Assembly: GCF_900963305.1 (NCBI RefSeq)
Contig: NC_042513.1
Location: forward strand, 2,294,001-2,358,000
Length of the DNA stretch: 64,000 nucleotides
Source of the DNA: Echeneis naucrates
Lineage: Eukaryota; Chordata; Actinopteri; Carangiformes; Echeneidae
Reading direction: 5' to 3'
Shown: piece by piece, positions 58,007 to 64,000 of the stretch
How positions within the stretch are numbered: position 1 is the first letter of the stretch
Layout: every line of letters starts with the position of its first letter
Notes under the pieces: model-generated
What the model saw: the letters and a program-made list of their open reading frames with translations, nothing else
Told to the model about the DNA's origin: nothing
Databases searched by the model: none
Made by a program: the position numbers and the translations under genes

Positions 58007-59070
58007 CGTGCTCACGATTGCAGCTCCTCAGTAGACTGAAACTCTCCGCACAGCAAATAGCACTTTTGATGGCCGCTTTAAGGAAGTAAGTTTTTCCGAG
58101 ATGTGAGGTGTGTTGGTCGACACGCCTATGGGTGGGGCTTATAATGGCCGCGCCCCTGTCCAGTAATCACGTAGGAAAGTTCCTGGTGCGGACTGACTTG
58201 CCAGGTACAAGTAAACTATTCATCAAACAGCTGTCGATTGTCTTGGTCAAGGTCCAAAGCTCCTCAGATATCCCATCAGTGGGTAGATGAATTGTGAAAT
58301 GCGAAGGTTTGACTTACAGTTGAAAAGGGGTAAACACACTGAAAAGCAAACTCTTGCCTGAAAATATCATCTGAACTGTTATAACTATTTCAATATCTGT
58401 CCCCACACTCAGAGAACTCTGGAAAAACTGGACTTGTGTAGATTCTGGTGTAGATTCTTGAGGACATTCCTCATCTAAGAGGTTTCTTCTGTTCAGAACT
58501 AAAGACAAACAAGTCTAGATTTAACTTTCTCAGAGAACAATGTCCTGCATAGTTGACAACCTTCACAGATGTTTTGTCCAAGACAACAAAGGGAACTTCA
58601 TTTGTATGGCAAAAATAAACTTTATTCAGTTTTACAGAATAAAATGAACACCACTTGGTATATGTTTTCACAAGATGAAAGTGAAAAATAATGATTGCAG
58701 AGGCAATTCAGTGTTAAAAATATGAAAGAGGTGAAAGTGCATGGTTGGTACCCCAAATCTACCAGCACATGCTCATGTCTGGGAGCACGACCTTAAGTCA
58801 CACCTCTCAACTCTAAAACAAGAACTCACCCTGAGACAAGAACAACTGTAGAGAGTAATCCACAAACAGAAGATTTCAGTGAGATGTCAAGAGGCACGCT
58901 GAGTCCAGTTTGAGAAATAAAGGGAGAAATATTAGCACTATGATAGCAAAAGAGTTGCTTGGTATTAGTGTGATTTTTAAAAACCTATCTAAATATGTCA
59001 AATGCAATTTTTTTTAGATCTGCTAAACTGGCCTTGTTAATCCTCAGAGAAACATTGCCTATATGGAGCA
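58007..59070. other. CYBA promoter side and MVD 3' UTR
   Basis: About 1.06 kb separates the CYBA start from the MVD stop on the same strand. The 200 bases next to CYBA are GC-richer (a GGGTGGGGC-type box near 58130) and are the likely promoter. The remainder is largely MVD 3' UTR. Confidence 0.55.
58621..58626 (-). terminator. mvd: Candidate MVD polyadenylation signal
   Basis: TTTATT on the plus strand reads AATAAA in gene orientation, about 445 bases past the MVD stop and about 615 bases above the CYBA start. Confidence 0.55.
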
Positions 59071-62000
59071 TCATGCAGTTTTCTTAGGAAAACCATCAGA
59101 TCCGAGCAGATACAGGGTGGAATCCTCCACAACGCAAGGGCCTGGTCCAACCTTGAAAACCAAACAACACAAGATTGTGTCACTCGTATAAAAGAAATAA
59201 TACCAGCTTCTATAATGTATTTGTGTCATAACATGTAAAATGCATTTTATGTTTTCTCAAAGGATAGTGCAATATAATTTAATGTAAATTCATATTAGAA
59301 GGAAATGCAGAAATAAATCAAAAATTTTATATTACCTTGGTACTAATAATATAGCTTATTCCCTTTGACATGGGCTCTAGACCAATTGCCTGCTTCAGGT
59401 CCTCAGAAAGAGATACACTGTTAACTGGAAGACCCTTAATAAACCTGCAGAGAAGGGATAACTAATCAGTGACACAAAGGGCATGAAAGAAAATATTTTT
59501 ACTGTATACATTAGTGTCACACATACATGTGTTTACTTGGATAAAAGAATTTTGCAGAGAACAATTCAGTAAAGCGAGACAGGTAACTCACTGTCCTCTA
59601 TTGGTATCTGAGGGGAAGAAATGTTGAACCAGCTGGACAAACTCAGGAACATGCTGCTGTAGAATGAAGATTACAGCATTGGGCCCTGCGTCAAAAGTGT
59701 AGGCCACCTTAAAGGAAACAGATGATGAGCATTTAAAGAGGATGTTTTTTTCAGTTCCCTAGTTTGAAAAACACCCAACAGGTTTCACATCTTCATCACA
59801 CAATCTTCCAGCTTCAGCTGTGTGAAATGACACACACTCAGAAAGACTGGTAATAAGTGATAGTACGATAACTAGAGCGGATCCATGATATAAAGTAGAT
59901 AACATTTTCAATAATATAAATGTATTAATTAAATAACAATCATTACATTAGTATTATTAAATAATATAATTTAATATAAAATTATATTAAAACATTGACA
60001 CCACCACATACAAATACTTGTATTTTCCATGCTTTATTGTAAAATCATTTACTATACAACTCAAACCCATCAAAGGTTTTTGCAACGCATTTCAAAGGAC
60101 ATTTTGAATGGCTTCTCACTCTTCAAAGCAGCCATATTTCCAGTCATTCATTGCATTTCTTTTAGCAGTTTTACTGGGATATAATCTTTTCCGCTTTCTC
60201 ATCAATGAATGGTAAAGTTGCTCACCCTTGTCTCCTCATAGTGCCTGTTATACCGATGCACCAAGCTGATGACCTGTTGAGACACACTACTGAGGTAGAA
60301 GATAGGTGGATATGTGTCAAGGCAGGTGGCATGGAACTGGTTACTGTCCTTCATGGTTAGTTCAGCAAATGCAGTGAAGTCCCTTTTGCGCACTGCTTCA
60401 ATCATGTCTGCCATTCGGCCCGTGACAATAGACTCAGCCCGGTGCTACACATACAGAGAAACAATGAACAGAGTCCCCCTTATATGAGACAGTACAATTT
60501 AAACAAGATGTTAACCAAAACACGTAACTCCCAGCAGTATTTGAAGTAATGTTAAGACACTGATTATCGCATGTTACAGGGTGAACAAATTACCTGAAGG
60601 AGACAACTTGTTTGTACACTGGTCTGCATTCCAGAGGTGCTGCCTATCGGCTTCCGCTCAGCACTGGCCTGTGAGAAAGCACATCACATTAACATTACAT
60701 ACATTTAACATCTTACTGGTCCAAATACAGTGCACATGAATCCACCAACACTTTCTGTACATGTTAAACAAAAAATCATCATTAATAGAAATAAAAACAA
60801 GAAGTATGTTACTTTCACAATTGAATATAAATGTGCCAAAGTAACAAACTTACACTGTTGTTTTCACTTTCGTCATAATGTTGCACACACAGACTTACCA
60901 CTAGAACAAGGATTCTCAGCTCAGGCCAATGAGTCTCTGTTGCCACCTGCTGGGCTAGACTGTCTTTGCCATCGTCTTTTTTTCCCATGATCCACTGCAC
61001 AAAGCCCCCATACATACTCCTGCATGCACTGCCTGAGCCTTGCCGAGCAATCCCTGACAACTCCCCTTCAACTCCAAACACCCGAGCCAGAGTGTAAACT
61101 GCATCACAGGTACAACAGAGGGAGTAAGTGAAGAGGAGATGGGATGAGTAGTAGGTAGTCTTCATTGTCACTTCAACAACTGCATTCAGTGTAAAAGGTT
61201 ACAAAAGGCTACAAATTTAAAACTAAATTAAAAAGGGGATATTATTACTTACTATTATTGCTAGTTTTATACGTATAGCTGGATAAATATTTTAGTGTAT
61301 GTTATTGTATTATTTGTAATATTTTAGTGTAGTATATGTTATTGACGTGTGCTATCCATAAGGAAGAACTGGAACATGCATATAATATAACAGAGTTTAA
61401 ACTTTTATATGTTTATGGTCTGTGCTGAAAATTACTCCAGTGTTATTGGTGCATTTGTGTAGTTTCAGCTATGCACTAAGATATATCTCTTACTCTCACC
61501 TAAGCAAGCAAATCCAGCAGCTGAGGAGGCAAGTCCCGCAGCAGTGGGAAAGTTGTTAACTGAGCAGATGTGAACTTTGTGAGACAAACTGGCTGAATCC
61601 AAACCAATTTCGCCGTCGTTTCGCCTCTTCCGTGCCAATCGTCGAACTAAATTCAAGACACACAAAACTTATGTCTCACTTTTTTTCCTTTCTTACACTT
61701 GTTATAAGAAAAAAATTAAACTGACAGCACTCACTCTCTCGAAGACAAGACTGTAATCTTGGATGGGTTATATCTTCCTCTTTCCCATTGAGCCATATTC
61801 GATCCTCCTGAAACGATCTGCTTGTTGCAATCGTTGTGGTTGTTTTAAGCTAAACAGAAGATAAGGATCAAGACAAAGAAAACATATGGCAACTTCTAGC
61901 TATCTAGGACTAATATAACATTAGTATGACATTTATGCCTCAGAATATATGCACATCACATAATGTTATATGTCAATCATAATCCAGCTATTATCAAAAA

Positions 62001-62624
62001 AGGTGAATAGTTTTTTATTATCAGATTCATGTATTTATTTCACTGTTGAGGGTTTTCATTATATTTTGCTGCAGCCTTGTCGCACAGATGCTTTTGGTAT
62101 GTATTTCAAGAGTGACTGTGCGAACTGAAACTAGCAATGAACACAAACATTAAAATGAATATATGACTGAATGAACCTCTATTTCAAAGTAGAGTTTGGA
62201 AAGTTATTTGCATGATGAAAATACAGTTGCCCAGACACACAAATTTAACATTCATGTTATGATCCACGAAAATGTTTACCATTATACCTGGTCTTGATGC
62301 AATGTGACACTCAAAGATGAGTTAATGGGTAGAATTAATTCTTCATTTCTCTTGCCCCCTGAAAAGTAAATGATACACACGCTGAATGACTAAAACAAAT
62401 AAATAAGTAAACCCCATTAATATCCAGTATTTTGTGACACACGGCGCATAAGTCTCAATTGAAGACATGTGGATGACAGTTTAGACAGGATTTGTTAGCA
62501 TTGTGGGTTACAGCTACAAACCTCCCGTATAAGGCTAAACGTACTTACAGTATTTGATGACAGCGATATTTACAGGAGCCGTGCAGGTAACCATGTTTAT
62601 CTTCTCCTTATTATTCTCAGGCAT
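59071..62624 (-). CDS. mvd: Diphosphomevalonate decarboxylase
   Basis: Converts mevalonate diphosphate and ATP to isopentenyl diphosphate, CO2, ADP and phosphate, the last step of the mevalonate pathway that supplies sterols and isoprenoids. Exons, first to last: 62549-62624, 62288-62358, 61735-61849, 61500-61646, 60899-61098, 60594-60668, 60226-60444, 59592-59707, 59336-59444, 59071-59151. They total 1209 nt in phase, giving 402 aa (human 400). Hallmarks: [18 protein letters not shown], the GHMP-kinase phosphate loop [12 protein letters not shown] (121-132), [29 protein letters not shown], and [12 protein letters not shown] carrying catalytic Asp at 307. The start at 62624 gives a short lead before the conserved core; Met11 is an alternative start. 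Placement next to CYBA matches the mammalian order. Confidence 0.97.
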
Positions 62625-64000
62625 ATCTGTGAATTCAACCTACGTTTGTAATGACAGAACAACACCTGAATGTGACTGCAAATAACTCTTCCCGTGTTTG
62701 GCAAGTTCCCTGAAGCTAGCTCAACCCTGTACTGAAGCGCTTTGAGAGGTTTTTGCTCATTGGCTGGTATAGAACATGTGGTTAACGCCTCGACCAATTA
62801 GAGCTGAGTATACAGTCACGTAACCAATGAGAAATCATCTGGCCACGGTCGTGCGAAATGGGGCAAGGGAAGAGACCAGCCTACAAAGTTACACTCAGCG
62901 AGGTGAACTCAAATCCATAACAGAAAGAAAATTGTGGATTAAGAATCAAATTACCACTAAATTGAAAGCCGAATAGACGAATAAACTAAGTATCAATTCA
63001 TCCATCCATCTTGCGTGTCGACACACGTTAGATGGATGGATGTGGAAATCTGTTTCTATTCTGAAGCACCTGCAACCAGCTAAATTACCAATACGGATTA
63101 ATTAGGTTTTTCTGATTGTGATCTACCTTTCTCAGTTATGACAAGAAAAACACTGAAATGTAGCGATGTACAAAAAGGATATAAGTGATTCAGTACAACT
63201 GCAGAGGTTATTATAGTTTACTATTTAATACTACTTCCATCCCTTTCTTTGAACAGCTGTACTAATGACATAATGATGATCTCATTAAATGTACTGTCCA
63301 TCATATATTAAACTCCACCTTTGACAAATTCTATAAATTATTACTTAATAAAGTATCAGTACTAAGTAAATGCAGTACACCAATAACAAATGTATTGGTT
63401 AGTCAACGGTGTAATTATGTTGATTGTGGAATCAAAACATGCATATAGTCACAATGCTATAAGACTTCTAGTAGCACATTTCTTAAATATAAAATATAAA
63501 CTTTCTCTTTCATTATTTTTTTTTATATTAAAAAGTTTGACATTGGCCATCTGGCATGCCTTTTTATGACATGAAAACAAAAGTAAGGTTGTTGAAATGT
63601 TTAAATATAGTCAATCATACAAAAACAATAAATTATTTTATAGCAGCAAAGGTGTAACATTTTTGTCAATTTTAGCAAAATATAATTTGTGTGAAAAACA
63701 AATAGAAAATCACTGATAATTTTATAAAAATAAATGAAAACAAATGTGCATTGAAGGCTTTTTATTTTTATGTAAACCTTAAAGATACATGTCATCAAAA
63801 AAGAAAAAGGCTAATCAAAGTTAATGGCACATCAGCCCTGAATAGAGAAAAATGAAGACTAGATAAAATGCATCATCAACAATATGTTGTGCATTTTTTC
63901 TAGCTTCTTATTTTTGAAGAAGAGGGGCTAATGTTGGAGAATGAAAGGAAAAAAAAAACAATAACTATTTAGAAGGATGAAGAGTTACACAGAGTGCCAT
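62625..64000. other. MVD upstream flank, no further gene seen
   Basis: The first 250 bases are the likely MVD promoter. Beyond that the sequence is AT-rich with no recognised exon. A nested hairpin (CATCCATCCATCT paired with its inverse, around a GTGTCGACAC palindrome) lies at about 62999-63042. Confidence 0.5.

Overview
The window is vertebrate nuclear DNA, most likely from a teleost, and probably a percomorph. Its genes are split into many short exons with GT/AG introns. The introns and gaps carry typical fish repeats: Tc1/mariner and hAT derivatives, SINE and LINE tails, and long AT/CA microsatellites. The gene order AFG3L1 - DEF8 - MC1R - TCF25 - CYBA - MVD matches genes that lie together on human 16q24.

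All six recognised genes are on the minus strand. From low to high coordinate they are AFG3L1 (8575-20509, 17 coding exons, 792 aa), DEF8 (22190-29954, 11 coding exons, 442 aa), MC1R (36384-37361, one coding exon, 325 aa), TCF25 (41790-53960, 18 exons, 688 aa), CYBA (55952-58006, 6 exons, 186 aa) and MVD (59071-62624, 10 exons, 402 aa). I assembled each model by hand from exon homology, splice dinucleotides and codon phase. In all six the exon lengths add up to an uninterrupted reading frame. The models rest on recalled family sequences, not on database searches.

The genes do unrelated jobs and are neighbours by ancestral linkage. AFG3L1 is a mitochondrial m-AAA protease, DEF8 a lysosome-positioning adaptor, MC1R the melanocortin receptor for pigment switching, TCF25 a ribosome-quality-control factor, CYBA the p22phox subunit of NADPH oxidase, and MVD a mevalonate-pathway decarboxylase.

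Region by region: 1-8574 has no recognisable gene and holds a hAT derivative, a 77-bp palindromic Tc1-type MITE and an old Tc1/mariner-like remnant. AFG3L1 follows; its intron 6 carries a pogo-like transposon inserted into a MITE, and its intron 13 a 51-bp minisatellite. DEF8 introns hold a second hAT derivative, SINE/LINE tails and a long hairpin. About 6.4 kb without a recognised gene separate DEF8 from MC1R, and about 4.4 kb separate MC1R from TCF25. TCF25 introns hold a second copy of the MITE, three retroposon fragments, and an AT repeat next to the last splice acceptor. CYBA and MVD are compact. The last 1.4 kb has no gene that I can see.

I found no CRISPR array, prokaryotic-type operon or convincingly novel multigene system. 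The most interesting points are the nested transposon with a sister copy that preserves the empty site, the near-perfect minisatellite beside a splice acceptor, start-codon arrangements that could regulate translation of DEF8 and AFG3L1, and several unexplained hairpins.
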